This document shows, piece after piece, positions 33,895 through 42,801 of a stretch of 64,000 nucleotides of DNA. Source of the DNA: Flavobacterium sp. DG2-3. Lineage in GTDB: Bacteria; Bacteroidota; Bacteroidia; Flavobacteriales; Flavobacteriaceae. Location of the stretch: positions 806,001-870,000 of the forward strand of contig NZ_JAVAMB010000001.1 in the NCBI RefSeq assembly GCF_030730925.1. Direction: 5' to 3'. The notes beneath the pieces are model-generated. The model was not told the origin of the DNA and ran no database searches. It saw nothing but the letters and a program-made list of their open reading frames with translations. How positions within the stretch are numbered: position 1 is the first letter of the stretch; the number at the start of each line of letters is the position of its first letter. The translations under genes were made by a program, and so were the position numbers.

Positions 33895-35121
33895 ATGAAG
33901 ATTCCTTGTTACGACTGTAATACAGAAACCGAATTAGAGGTTGGTTTTGAAGTAATAAATTTTGTTTGCCCTGTATGTTATAGTGTTTATGTCGTTGATG
34001 ATGCGGGACAATTTAGAAGAAGATCGCAATATAAAGCTCCTTTTCATGATTGTCCGCTGGCAATTGACGACACTGGTTTCTTAAACGGAAGTGAGTACAC
34101 AGTAACGGGAATTTTAAGGAAAAATGTGTATCCAGATTACATTTGGACAGAATTTATCTTGCAGAACAAAGAAAAAGAATTTCTTTACTTGTCGCTTTCA
34201 AACGGGCATTGGATGATGCTTACCGAAATGGAAGAGATTGCCGATATCAAAAAAGGAACGAAAGTTCTGAAATATGATGGAAGAGATTACGACTTATTTG
34301 AACATTCGGATGCTGACATAATTAATGCGAAAGGATTTTTCGATTTTCAGATTCCAAATAAGAAAATTCATTTGGCAGAATTTATAAATCCGCCATACAT
34401 TGTTTCGGTTGAAAAAATGAATAATGTTCAAACTGCTTTTCATGGTGAATATATCAGCAAAAATAAAATCAAAAAAGCATTTCCAGGAATAACATTGCCG
34501 TATCAGTCAGGAACTAGTATGATTCAGCCGTTTTATTTTGATCTTAAAAATACAGCTGTTATTTTCTGTCTTTTTGCTTTGCTGATTATTACTGCAAACT
34601 GGTATATTTATAAAGATCAAGTAGAGCAAAACGTATTTAACAGTAAGATTAAATTCACCGAATTTGATAATAAGGAAATTACAAGTCCGTCTTTTGTGCT
34701 TAATGGCGCTTCGGCACCTATGACTATAAAGGTTTCTACAGGCGTTGATAATTCTTGGGCAAACGTAAATATTGCTTTGATAAATGAGGATACGAATGAC
34801 GAAATTTACGCCAACAAAGACATAGAATATTATTACGGCAGTTCTGATGGAGAATCGTGGACAGAAGGAAGCCAGTCTGAGAAATTTAATATTTGCGGTG
34901 TAGAAGGCGGAAAATACCATCTTTTAATAACCCCAATGAAAGCTCCAGAAGATCTTTCAAACAGCGAAATGTCGATCAGTGTAGTTTGGAATCAGCCTTC
35001 GAACAGAAATGCTTGGTTGGTTATTATCGGAATGATTGTAATTTACTTTATAGTACGTTATTTTAGAATTCAATTTGAAAAAAAGAGATGGGCAGACAGT
35101 TCTTACTCTACTTACGAATAA
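33895..35121 (+). CDS. DUF4178-like membrane protein with N-terminal zinc ribbon
   Basis: The 408-residue protein starts with a zinc-ribbon-like CYDC...CPVC pair (residues 5-8 and about 25-28). A soluble beta-rich domain of the DUF4178 type follows (TGFLNGSEYTVTGILRK...FLYLSLSNGHWMML). It then has a transmembrane helix (AVIFCLFALLIITANWYIY), an exported domain and a second C-terminal helix (AWLVIIGMIVIYFIVRYF). It begins three bases after speD. In other genomes I recall DUF4178 beside DUF350 and SpeD genes. Its biochemical role is unknown. Confidence 0.78.
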   Translation: MKIPCYDCNTETELEVGFEVINFVCPVCYSVYVVDDAGQFRRRSQYKAPFHDCPLAIDDTGFLNGSEYTVTGILRKNVYPDYIWTEFILQNKEKEFLYLSLSNGHWMMLTEMEEIADIKKGTKVLKYDGRDYDLFEHSDADIINAKGFFDFQIPNKKIHLAEFINPPYIVSVEKMNNVQTAFHGEYISKNKIKKAFPGITLPYQSGTSMIQPFYFDLKNTAVIFCLFALLIITANWYIYKDQVEQNVFNSKIKFTEFDNKEITSPSFVLNGASAPMTIKVSTGVDNSWANVNIALINEDTNDEIYANKDIEYYYGSSDGESWTEGSQSEKFNICGVEGGKYHLLITPMKAPEDLSNSEMSISVVWNQPSNRNAWLVIIGMIVIYFIVRYFRIQFEKKRWADSSYSTYE

Positions 35122-35127
35122 ATTAAT

Positions 35128-35313
35128 ATGAAAAGAATTTTTGATTTTTTCAGCTATAATTGGGCTCCTTTGGCAATCGGGTTCTTTTGCTTTGGAGTTT
35201 ACATCTATTTTACTCTCGCAGGAAACCGAATCTGCGATTGCGAAACCACAGAAAATTATAAATCAACAACGAGCGGAAGCCGAACATCTTATAACCGTTT
35301 TTATCACAAATAA
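35128..35313 (+). CDS. Small single-helix membrane protein
   Basis: The 61-residue product has one transmembrane helix (APLAIGFFCFGVYIYFTLA, about residues 13-31) and a hydrophilic C-terminal tail with a CDC pair. It is too short for confident family assignment. Operon position (6 bases after the DUF4178 gene, 14 before the DUF350 gene) makes it a real member of the system. Confidence 0.75.
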   Translation: MKRIFDFFSYNWAPLAIGFFCFGVYIYFTLAGNRICDCETTENYKSTTSGSRTSYNRFYHK

Positions 35314-35327
35314 AAAAATCAATCAAT

Positions 35328-35543
35328 ATGGAATTAATTCACGCCCAGCCAATAGTAAACTCGATAATTTATTCTTTTTTAGGAATTGTTATTTTGTTAA
35401 TCGGCTATTTTATCATTGAAAAACTAACTCCAGAACACACTTGGAAAGAAGTTGTAGAAAAAAATAATGTTGCTGTTGCGATTGTTTTGGCAGCATTTAT
35501 CATTGGAATCTCCATGATTATTAGTGCCGCAATTCATGGGTAA
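35328..35543 (+). CDS. DUF350-type membrane protein
   Basis: The 71-residue product is one DUF350 unit. It has two transmembrane helices (SIIYSFLGIVILLIGYFII and VAVAIVLAAFIIGISMII) joined by a loop with TPEHTWKEVVEKNN. Its last 8 bases overlap the start of the aminopropyltransferase gene. DUF350 proteins are recurrent partners of polyamine-related and membrane-stress genes, but their function is not established. Confidence 0.82.
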   Translation: MELIHAQPIVNSIIYSFLGIVILLIGYFIIEKLTPEHTWKEVVEKNNVAVAIVLAAFIIGISMIISAAIHG

Positions 35544-37056
35544 AAAGTTTCTTAGGTTTGAATATCTTTTACTTTTTGCCGTATTTATAATTGCCACCTG
35601 TGGACTTATTTATGAGTTGGTTGCAGGAACTTTGGCCAGTTATTTATTAGGCGATTCGGTAAAACAATTTTCGTTTATTATTGGCGTATACCTGTTTTCT
35701 ATGGGTATAGGCTCGTTTTTTTCCAAGTTTTTTCATAAAAATCTACTCAACACTTTTGTTGAAATCGAAATACTGGTCGGACTTATAGGAGGTCTGAGTT
35801 CGGTAGTTCTATTTCTATTGTTCGAAAATGTTGGGTCTTTTCAGTTTATTTTATACTTATTCGTTTTTGTAACGGGTTTCCTGGTCGGATTAGAGATTCC
35901 GCTTTTAATGAATATTTTAAAAGACAGAGTCGAGTTTAAAGACCTCGTTTCGAATGTTTTCACGTTTGATTATATCGGGGCTTTGCTGGCTTCAATTCTA
36001 TTTCCGCTGGTTTTGGTTCCGAAATTAGGAATCATGGGAACTTCTCTTTTCTTCGGAATGATCAATGTAAGCATTGCAATCGTACTTTGTTTTTTGCTGA
36101 AAAGAGAATTAAAAAAGGTTTATTTTCTGAAAGCAAAAGCCATTTTTTCGTTTGTATTATTACTGGCGGTTTTTATTTTTTCGAATGATATTCTGGCGTA
36201 TTCAGAAGGCAAATTGTACGGAGAAAACATCATTTATACCAATTCGACACCTTATCAGCGCATTGTTTTAACGCACAATAAGAGCGATTACAGACTTTAT
36301 CTGAATAATAACTTGCAGTTTAGTTCGGCAGACGAATACCGTTATCACGAAGCCTTGGTTCATCCCGCAATGTCGATGGCAAAAAGCGTCAAAAATGTTT
36401 TGGTTTTGGGTGGAGGAGACGGTTTGGCGGTTCGTGAAATCCTGAAATACAAAGACGTCGAAAAAGTAACTTTGGTCGATTTGGACGAAGGAATGACGAA
36501 GTTGTTCAAGACCAATACGGTATTGACCAATTTCAACCAAAATTCACTCAATAATCCTAAAGTAACAGTGATCAATACAGACGCTTATATTTGGGCAAAA
36601 AGCTGTAAAGAGCAATTTGATGTCGCGATAATCGACTTTCCAGATCCGTCCAATTATAGTTTGGGGAAATTGTATTCGCTGAATTTTTATCAGACCTTAA
36701 AAACCATTTTAAAGCCAGACGCAGTGGCAGTTATACAAACCACTTCGCCTTATTTTGCGCCAAAATCTTTTTGGTGTATAAATAAAACCGTAATGCAAGT
36801 TTTCCCGCAAGTCGACGCGTATCATGCATACGTTCCGTCATTTGGAGAATGGGGTTATACGATTGCGATAAACGGTTTCGGGACTACATTTAATACCGTA
36901 AACCGAAAAGCAGAAAAATTGAAATTTTACAATTATCAGTTTGATCGATTTAATTATTTTACAAACGATATGATTTCGAACGAAATCGAAATTAATCGTT
37001 TAGACAACCAGATTTTAGTACGTTATTTTGATGAAGAGTGGGGAAGACTGCAATAA
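35536..37056 (+). CDS. Membrane-fused spermidine-synthase-like aminopropyltransferase
   Basis: The 506-residue protein joins an N-terminal membrane domain of about seven helices to a C-terminal spermidine synthase fold. The synthase half shows VLVLGGGDGLAVREILKY (AdoMet-derivative binding), VTLVDLDEGMTKLF and the catalytic IIDFPDPSNYSLGKLYSLNFY. It would use decarboxylated AdoMet from SpeD to transfer an aminopropyl group, at the membrane. The acceptor is unknown and need not be putrescine. I start at the ATG at 35536 inside the DUF350 stop region. The gene overlaps the next by 26 bases. Confidence 0.88.
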   Translation: MGKKFLRFEYLLLFAVFIIATCGLIYELVAGTLASYLLGDSVKQFSFIIGVYLFSMGIGSFFSKFFHKNLLNTFVEIEILVGLIGGLSSVVLFLLFENVGSFQFILYLFVFVTGFLVGLEIPLLMNILKDRVEFKDLVSNVFTFDYIGALLASILFPLVLVPKLGIMGTSLFFGMINVSIAIVLCFLLKRELKKVYFLKAKAIFSFVLLLAVFIFSNDILAYSEGKLYGENIIYTNSTPYQRIVLTHNKSDYRLYLNNNLQFSSADEYRYHEALVHPAMSMAKSVKNVLVLGGGDGLAVREILKYKDVEKVTLVDLDEGMTKLFKTNTVLTNFNQNSLNNPKVTVINTDAYIWAKSCKEQFDVAIIDFPDPSNYSLGKLYSLNFYQTLKTILKPDAVAVIQTTSPYFAPKSFWCINKTVMQVFPQVDAYHAYVPSFGEWGYTIAINGFGTTFNTVNRKAEKLKFYNYQFDRFNYFTNDMISNEIEINRLDNQILVRYFDEEWGRLQ

Positions 37057-38659
37057 ATCTAGAAGGAGTTTTATAAAAGTAATCGGTGCGGCTTTAATTG
37101 CGGTTCCGTTTCTGCAGTTTTGTTCGGATAAAATTGCGGTGCTGCTAATTCGTTTATCTGGAACCAAACATTTGCTCGGACATCGTTTATGGATTAAAGA
37201 TTTTCCTAAGCCGACTAAGCAAATCAATATTCCGTATTTAATTGTCGGCGGAGGAATTTCGGGTTTGAGCGCTGCACGACAATTTCAAAAAAGAGGCATT
37301 TCAGATTTTTTAATTTTAGAATTAGAAAACCATTTAGGAGGAAATTCTTCCAATGGACAAAACAAATACTCGAAATATCCTTTAGGGGCACATTATCTGC
37401 CATTACCCAATTTTCAAGACAAAGAACTGCTTCATTTTCTAGAAGAAGAAAAAATAATTTTAGGTTACGATTCAAAAGGATTTCCCATTTTTGACGAATT
37501 GCAGCTGACTTTTGCTCCAGACGAACGTTTGTTTTACAAAAACAACTGGCAAGAAGGCGTAGTGCCAAAAAACGGCAATTTAGTTTCTGATGATTTGGAG
37601 TTTGAGAAATTCTTCAAGCAAATGGACGTTTTTAGAACTGGAAAAGGAGAAGACCAAAAATTTCTGTTTGATATACCAATTTATCTTTCTTCTAAAGACG
37701 AAAAGACAAGAACTTTAGACAAAATCACGATGAAACAATGGTTTATAGACAATCATTTTACTTCTGAACCTTTGTTTAATTATATCGATTATTGTTGTAA
37801 AGACGATTTCGGTTTGGGAATTGAATACGTTTCGGCTTGGGCAGGAATTCATTATTTTGCCGGAAGAAAGCAAGACAGCACGCCCGAAAAACACGACAGC
37901 GTTTTGACATGGCCAGAAGGAAATGCGCGACTTGCCACTCATTTAAAAAAATATACGACTGATAAATCTTTGAAGAATCATTTGGTTTATGAAGTGAAAA
38001 TCGAAAACCAAAAAGTAATCGCAAAAGCTTTTGATGATGCGACAAAAACTTCTGTTGAAATCATTGCTGATAAAGTAATTATGGCATCTCCGCAATTTGT
38101 AAATCAGTATTTGATTTCAGATCGAAAGGCATTTACAAAAGATTTTCATTATACACCGTGGCTTTTGGCGACTTTAGTTGTCAATGATTTATCAGATAAT
38201 GGCAGTTTTCCGCTGTCTTGGGATAATGTAATTTATGGTGCAAAAGGTTTGGGATATGTTTATGATCAGCATCAGACTTTGAATCAAGTTCAGGATAAAA
38301 AGGTCATTACGTATTATTATAGTTTTTCTTCTGCCGATTTAAAGAAAACAAGAAAAGAACTTTATAAAAAAGACAAAGAATATTGGAAACAGTTTGTTTT
38401 GAATGATTTAAAAATTGCCCATCCTGATATTGAAGAATGTACAGAAGACATAGAAGTTTTTCTTTTGGGACACGGAATGATTTCGCCAGCACCAGGATTT
38501 ATTTTTGGTGAAGCGAAGAAACAAGCCAAACAGAATATTCAGAAAAAGATATATTTCGCGCATAGCGATTTGTCTGGAATTTCGATTTTTGAAGAAGCTT
38601 TTCATCAAGGAATTAATGCAGTAAACGAATTATTAGATGACACAACCTTGGATTCATAA
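37031..38659 (+). CDS. Tat-exported FAD/NAD(P)-dependent amine-oxidase-like protein
   Basis: The 542-residue product has a twin-arginine signal (KSRRSFIKVIGAALIAVPFL) ending in a cysteine (FLQFC, about C31), so it may be a Tat-exported lipoprotein. A dinucleotide-binding motif follows (IPYLIVGGGISGLSAARQF) with LENHLGGNSSNG, as in flavin amine oxidases. Located with SpeD and an aminopropyltransferase, it could oxidise an amine product outside the cytoplasm. I start at the ATG at 37031. It overlaps its neighbours on both sides (26 and 23 bases). Confidence 0.85.
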   Translation: MKSGEDCNKSRRSFIKVIGAALIAVPFLQFCSDKIAVLLIRLSGTKHLLGHRLWIKDFPKPTKQINIPYLIVGGGISGLSAARQFQKRGISDFLILELENHLGGNSSNGQNKYSKYPLGAHYLPLPNFQDKELLHFLEEEKIILGYDSKGFPIFDELQLTFAPDERLFYKNNWQEGVVPKNGNLVSDDLEFEKFFKQMDVFRTGKGEDQKFLFDIPIYLSSKDEKTRTLDKITMKQWFIDNHFTSEPLFNYIDYCCKDDFGLGIEYVSAWAGIHYFAGRKQDSTPEKHDSVLTWPEGNARLATHLKKYTTDKSLKNHLVYEVKIENQKVIAKAFDDATKTSVEIIADKVIMASPQFVNQYLISDRKAFTKDFHYTPWLLATLVVNDLSDNGSFPLSWDNVIYGAKGLGYVYDQHQTLNQVQDKKVITYYYSFSSADLKKTRKELYKKDKEYWKQFVLNDLKIAHPDIEECTEDIEVFLLGHGMISPAPGFIFGEAKKQAKQNIQKKIYFAHSDLSGISIFEEAFHQGINAVNELLDDTTLDS

Positions 38660-39656
38660 AGCCAAAACAGATCTGGCATTTATTATCGGACCATCCTTTT
38701 TTGTGCTGGCGATTATCTTTATTTTTCAGGATTATATTACTGAAATTGAAGAACATTATTCTTTTTATACGTGGCTTTTTCTAATTGTTTTTATAGACGT
38801 AGCGCACGTTTATGCGACTTTATTTAAAACTTATTTTGTTGCCGATGAATTTCAGAAACAAAAGCGAAGATTGATTTTACTGCCTCTTTTTTGTTTTGTA
38901 ACAGGAATTGTGCTTTTTTCTTTTGGAAGTTTAGTCTTTTGGTCATTTTTAGCTTACGTGGCGGTTTTCCATTTCATCAGGCAGCAATACGGATTTATGA
39001 GATTATACGCTAGAAAAGAAACTAAAACCAAAATGTCAGTTTGGATTGATAATTTGGCTATTTATGCTTCAACTGGATATCCGATGCTATATTGGTTTTT
39101 TTCGTCTAAGCGAAAGTTCAACTGGTTTGTGGAAAATGAATTTTTTAGATTTGAAAACGAAAAATTGCTGGAAATCCTGTTTTGGATCTATGTTGCAATT
39201 ATGATTTTGTATGTGATTTACACCGCTGTAAAATCTATTCAAAATCAGTTTTTTAATATTCCGAAGAACAGCATTATTCTAGGAACGGCACTTTCTTGGT
39301 ATTTCGGAATTGTTTATTTTAATAATGATTTGATTTTTACTTTATTGAATGTCGTTTCGCACGGAATTCCATACATGGCATTGATTTATTTTAAAGAAAT
39401 CGACGGAAAATCGGAATCTGAACTAGGGAAATTGTCTTTTTTAAAACAATATAAAGGACTTTTGATTTATATTGGAATTCTTCTTGCAATTGCCTTTTCG
39501 GAAGAATTTCTTTGGGAACTTTTTGTTTGGAATGAAAATATCAGTGTATCCAATTTTGATTTTTCGAACTGGCAGATTTTATTGGTTCCATTACTGACGG
39601 TGCCTCAGTTTACGCATTATTTATTGGATGGTTTTATTTGGAAATCGAAGAAATAA
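38637..39656 (+). CDS. Polytopic membrane protein, last gene of the speD operon
   Basis: The 339-residue protein has about eight hydrophobic helices and conserved-looking His-containing segments within or beside membrane helices (FIDVAHVYATLFKTYF; FHFIRQQYGFMRLY; NVVSHGIPYMALIYF; FTHYLLDGFIW). The clustered histidines hint at a metal or redox role. I do not recognise the family. Its start overlaps the flavoprotein gene by 23 bases. Confidence 0.75.
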   Translation: MTQPWIHKAKTDLAFIIGPSFFVLAIIFIFQDYITEIEEHYSFYTWLFLIVFIDVAHVYATLFKTYFVADEFQKQKRRLILLPLFCFVTGIVLFSFGSLVFWSFLAYVAVFHFIRQQYGFMRLYARKETKTKMSVWIDNLAIYASTGYPMLYWFFSSKRKFNWFVENEFFRFENEKLLEILFWIYVAIMILYVIYTAVKSIQNQFFNIPKNSIILGTALSWYFGIVYFNNDLIFTLLNVVSHGIPYMALIYFKEIDGKSESELGKLSFLKQYKGLLIYIGILLAIAFSEEFLWELFVWNENISVSNFDFSNWQILLVPLLTVPQFTHYLLDGFIWKSKK

Positions 39657-39695
39657 ATCAATCAAGTTTCGTAGAAACGAATAAATATTGTAGCA

Positions 39696-39843
39696 ACGGA
39701 TTTTAATCCGTTGAAAAGAGATTCATATAGATTTTCCTGCCGCCGCTTATGGACGGATTAAAATCCGTCCCTACAAAATTATTCGAGCCGATGGCTCTTC
39801 TATATTTCAAAATAAAATTTAGTAGCGACGAATTTTAATCCGT
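39696..39843. repeat. Three ACGGATTTTAATCCGT-type palindromes
   Basis: Copies lie at 39696-39711, 39751-39770 (GGACGGATTAAAATCCGTCC, opposite orientation) and 39828-39843 (one change), each next to GTAGC or CTAC. They fill most of the 220-base spacer between convergent genes and may serve as weak terminators. Confidence 0.7.
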
Positions 39844-39876
39844 TAAAAAAACGAATTTTCTATTTCTAAAAAAAAA

Positions 39877-40635
39877 CTAATTCTGCAACGCTATTTTAAC
39901 TTTTGGCATCATTTTGTCGACAAATATTTTATAGGCAGATTCTGAAGGATGAAGTCCGTCTGAAGCCACTAAACTTGGACTGTTAAGGCCTTCGCGAGTA
40001 ATCTCAGTAATCGAAACAAAAGCAATTTGATTGGTGTTGCAGTAGTTCTCTGCAAAATTATTGTATTGTGTAATTTCTGCTGAAATTTTGTTGCTTTGAT
40101 CTCCTGCAAGAGCTTGACCGTATGGAGTATACGCGTAGTCTGGAATAGAAATCACAACAACATTTTTTCTGTCGCCTTTGGCCAGCATTATCGCTTTATT
40201 GACCAGTTCTGGAAATTCTTTTTCGTAAACAGAAAAATTTCTATGCTGATATTGATTGTTGACGCCAATTAAAAGTGTAACCAAATCATAATTGGATTCT
40301 GGCTTTTGGGTTTCAATTGCTGATAATAGATTAGATGTTGTCCAGCCTGTTGTCGCAATTATTTTAAGCGAAATCGAACTAGAATACATGGCGTTTAAAC
40401 TCGCTTTGAGTTGTTCTGGAAAACGGCAAGTCGCGCAAACGCTTTGGCCAATGGTATAACTATCGCCTAAAGCTAAATAATTTATTGAACCTGAAATTGG
40501 AGGTTCGGGCGTTTTGGGCGGAGTTACAACCGGGGGAGTTATTACAGGCGGAGGTGAATCTGTTTCTTCGGCATTACAGCTCAAAAGAAATATGGAAAAT
40601 ATAACGGTAACTATTTGTTTAAAATGTGGTTTCAT
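39877..40635 (-). CDS. SGNH/GDSL-family hydrolase lipoprotein
   Basis: The 252-residue product has a lipoprotein signal (FSIFLLSCNAEE) and a Pro/Thr-rich linker (residues about 28-48). An SGNH esterase domain follows with block I LALGDSYTIGQ (Ser), block III LIGVNNQY (Asn) and block V ASDGLHPSESAY (Asp and His). All four key residues are present. It should act on acylated carbohydrate or lipid at the cell envelope. The mRNA start region lies within a long inverted repeat (40602-40685). Confidence 0.9.
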   Translation of the reverse strand: MKPHFKQIVTVIFSIFLLSCNAEETDSPPPVITPPVVTPPKTPEPPISGSINYLALGDSYTIGQSVCATCRFPEQLKASLNAMYSSSISLKIIATTGWTTSNLLSAIETQKPESNYDLVTLLIGVNNQYQHRNFSVYEKEFPELVNKAIMLAKGDRKNVVVISIPDYAYTPYGQALAGDQSNKISAEITQYNNFAENYCNTNQIAFVSITEITREGLNSPSLVASDGLHPSESAYKIFVDKMMPKVKIALQN

Positions 40636-40685
40636 AATCTGTTTAAATTAGATTTTGCAGTCGCTTTAAACAAATAGTTACGTTA
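40602..40685 (-). promoter_or_regulatory. Long inverted repeat enclosing the GDSL start codon
   Basis: Arm 40668-40685 (minus strand TAACGTAACTATTTGTTT) is complementary to 40602-40620 (AAACAAATAGTTACCGTTA) with one bulged base. In the mRNA the start codon lies in the 47-base loop. The hairpin could control translation, or the repeat could be an operator. Confidence 0.55.
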
Positions 40686-40703
40686 AATATGCGGGTTTGG
40701 ATT

Positions 40704-41486
40704 TTATACCATTTCGGTTTTCATCACGATTTCTTCTTCAATGGCATTCCAAAGTGCGATGCGTCTTTCTAAGGCAAGAATAGAAACTTCTTCAACTTCT
40801 TTCCATTTTTGTGCATCTTCTTCACATAATTCTGTAATCATTTGCATCGCCATTGGTCCGTGTTCGTCGGCATCTAGTTCGATATGTCTTTCAAAATAGT
40901 AAAGTAATTTCGTCAGATCGGTATCGGGAAGGTTTTTCTGGAAATTTTTCAAAATCTGAGTAAACATACTCGGAATCAAATCTTCTCTTCCAAAGGTGAA
41001 CGCAGCTGCAATTTCGTGTGGTTTTCCTTCTTCGATAACTCTAAAAGTAAAATCAAGAAAAGACTTTACATTTGGATGCAATGAACTTTGTTTGATGGCA
41101 ACAAATATATTATGTAGCGAATGTACTTCTGATAAAAAGCTCAAAACTCCAGTTGTATCGGCACCGCAAGCTTCCATTGCTTCCAAATACATTTCGTAAT
41201 GGCTTTGTCTCCTTCCGTCTAAAGTTAAATCAGTTTCTTCTGCAAGAACAATTTCATTAATTAAATAACGGGTTTCTGGATTTTTAGTGGCAAACCAAGG
41301 TGTTGTTGTACAGGTAAGTTTGGCTTGTAATGCTTTTAATAGTGACATAAAATCCCAAACAGCAAAAACGTGAGTTTCTAAAAAGCTGTGTAACTCATCT
41401 ATGTTTTGAATCTTATTATATAAAGAGTGGTTTAATAATTGGTCTTTTTGTGGTTGTATGCTTTTGTTTATCGTTTCGATATTCAT
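40704..41486 (-). CDS. DUF3050 (haem-oxygenase-like fold) protein
   Basis: The 260-residue, wholly helical product matches the DUF3050 type (LNHSLYNKIQNIDELHSFLETHVFAVWDFMSLLKALQ...). Candidate metal ligands are spread along it: LAEETDL, SEVHSLH, FTFGREDLIP and HIELDADEHGP. Relatives with this fold include di-iron oxidases, so an oxidative role is possible but unproved. It has its own promoter and is transcribed after a terminator that ends the upstream acyl-CoA dehydrogenase gene. Confidence 0.82.
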   Translation of the reverse strand: MNIETINKSIQPQKDQLLNHSLYNKIQNIDELHSFLETHVFAVWDFMSLLKALQAKLTCTTTPWFATKNPETRYLINEIVLAEETDLTLDGRRQSHYEMYLEAMEACGADTTGVLSFLSEVHSLHNIFVAIKQSSLHPNVKSFLDFTFRVIEEGKPHEIAAAFTFGREDLIPSMFTQILKNFQKNLPDTDLTKLLYYFERHIELDADEHGPMAMQMITELCEEDAQKWKEVEEVSILALERRIALWNAIEEEIVMKTEMV

Positions 41487-41503
41487 TTTAAAAAATTTTG
41501 ATG

Positions 41504-41511
41504 CAAAGATA
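41504..41511 (-). promoter_or_regulatory. -7 element of the DUF3050 gene
   Basis: The minus strand reads TATCTTTG, a perfect TAnnTTTG, 18 bases before the start codon at 41486. No matching -33 TTG was found. Confidence 0.5.
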
Positions 41512-41540
41512 AAAAGCTTCTCTGTTAGAAGAAGCTTTTT
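41511..41540 (-). terminator. Terminator after the acyl-CoA dehydrogenase
   Basis: AAAAAGCTTC (41511-41520) and GAAGCTTTTT (41531-41540) form a perfect 10-bp stem with a 10-base loop, 34 bases past the dehydrogenase stop. Confidence 0.85.
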
Positions 41541-41574
41541 AGATTGATTTTGTATATATTTTAATAATTATCAA

Positions 41575-42753
41575 TTATTTAAACGCAGGAATTCCAGTTA
41601 CATCCATTCCAGTAATCAGTAAATGAATGTCATGAGTTCCCTCATAAGTAATCACACTTTCTAGATTCATCATGTGACGCATAATCGAGTATTCGCCAGT
41701 GATTCCCATACCTCCGAGCATTTGTCTTGCTTCGCGTGCGATGGTAATTGCCATGTTTACGTTGTTACGTTTTGCCATAGAAATCTGCGCTGTTGTCGCC
41801 TTTCCTTCATTTCTTAAAACACCTAAACGCCAAGTTAATAATTGCGCTTTTGTGATTTCGGTAATCATTTCGGCCAATTTTTTCTGTTGTAATTGAGTTC
41901 CTCCAATCGGTTTTCCAAACTGGATTCTTTCTTTTGCATATCGTAAAGCCGTATCGTAACAATCCATTGCTGCTCCGATTGCTCCCCATGCAATTCCGTA
42001 GCGAGCCGAATCTAAACAGCCAAGCGGAGCGCCCAAACCAGATTTATTAGGTAAAAGATTTTCTTTAGGCACTTTTACATTATCAAAAATCAATTCGCCA
42101 GTTGCCGATGCACGAAGTGACCATTTATTATGTGTTTCTGGAGTTGAAAATCCTTCCATGCCTCGTTCTACGATTAATCCGTGAATTCTTCCTTCTTCAT
42201 TTTTAGCCCAAACAATAGCAATATCAGCAAAAGGCGCGTTTGAAATCCACATTTTGGCACCATTTAAAAGATAATGATCGCCCATATCTTTAAAATTGGT
42301 AATCATACTTCCTGGATCTGATCCGTGATCAGGTTCTGTTAAACCAAAACAGCCGATAAACTCTCCTGTAGCCAATTTTGGCAAATATTTCATTCGCTGT
42401 TCTTCGTTTCCGTATTTCCAAATTGGATACATTACCAAAGAAGATTGTACAGATGAGGTAGATCTTACGCCAGAATCGCCTCTTTCAATTTCCTGCATAA
42501 TAAGTCCGTACGAGATTTGATCTAATCCTGCTCCTCCATATTCTACTGGAATATAAGGACCGAAACCACCAATTTCACCAAGACCTTTTATAATTTGTTT
42601 CGGAAATTCAGCTTTTTGAGCATATTCTTCTATAATTGGAGAAACTTCTCTTTTAACCCACGCGCGAGCAGATTCTCGAACTAATTTATGTTCGTCTGTT
42701 AGCAAATCGTCTAAGTTATAATAATCTGGAGATTGAAATAGGTCTGGTTTCAT
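41575..42753 (-). CDS. Acyl-CoA dehydrogenase, glutaryl-CoA dehydrogenase-like
   Basis: The 392-residue flavoenzyme oxidises an acyl-CoA at the alpha-beta position. It shows FGLTEPDHGSDPGSM (FAD/substrate region), the conserved C-terminal helix region ARQMLGGMGITGEYSIMRH, and the catalytic Glu in VITYEGTHDIH. The N-terminal RSTSSVQSSLVMYPI and the LTEPDHGSD segment resemble glutaryl-CoA dehydrogenases (lysine/tryptophan breakdown), which also decarboxylate. That subtype is likely but not certain. It is monocistronic, with a terminator after it. Confidence 0.88.
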   Translation of the reverse strand: MKPDLFQSPDYYNLDDLLTDEHKLVRESARAWVKREVSPIIEEYAQKAEFPKQIIKGLGEIGGFGPYIPVEYGGAGLDQISYGLIMQEIERGDSGVRSTSSVQSSLVMYPIWKYGNEEQRMKYLPKLATGEFIGCFGLTEPDHGSDPGSMITNFKDMGDHYLLNGAKMWISNAPFADIAIVWAKNEEGRIHGLIVERGMEGFSTPETHNKWSLRASATGELIFDNVKVPKENLLPNKSGLGAPLGCLDSARYGIAWGAIGAAMDCYDTALRYAKERIQFGKPIGGTQLQQKKLAEMITEITKAQLLTWRLGVLRNEGKATTAQISMAKRNNVNMAITIAREARQMLGGMGITGEYSIMRHMMNLESVITYEGTHDIHLLITGMDVTGIPAFK

Positions 42754-42774
42754 GTTGTTTAATTTTTATCAAAG

Positions 42775-42801
42775 CAAAGTTACACAATAAAAATATAACA
42801 A
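42775..42801 (-). promoter_or_regulatory. Promoter of the acyl-CoA dehydrogenase
   Basis: TAACTTTG (42782-42775 on the minus strand) is a TAnnTTTG box 21 bases before the start. A TTG lies at 42801-42799, with a 16-base gap, shorter than ideal. Confidence 0.5.
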
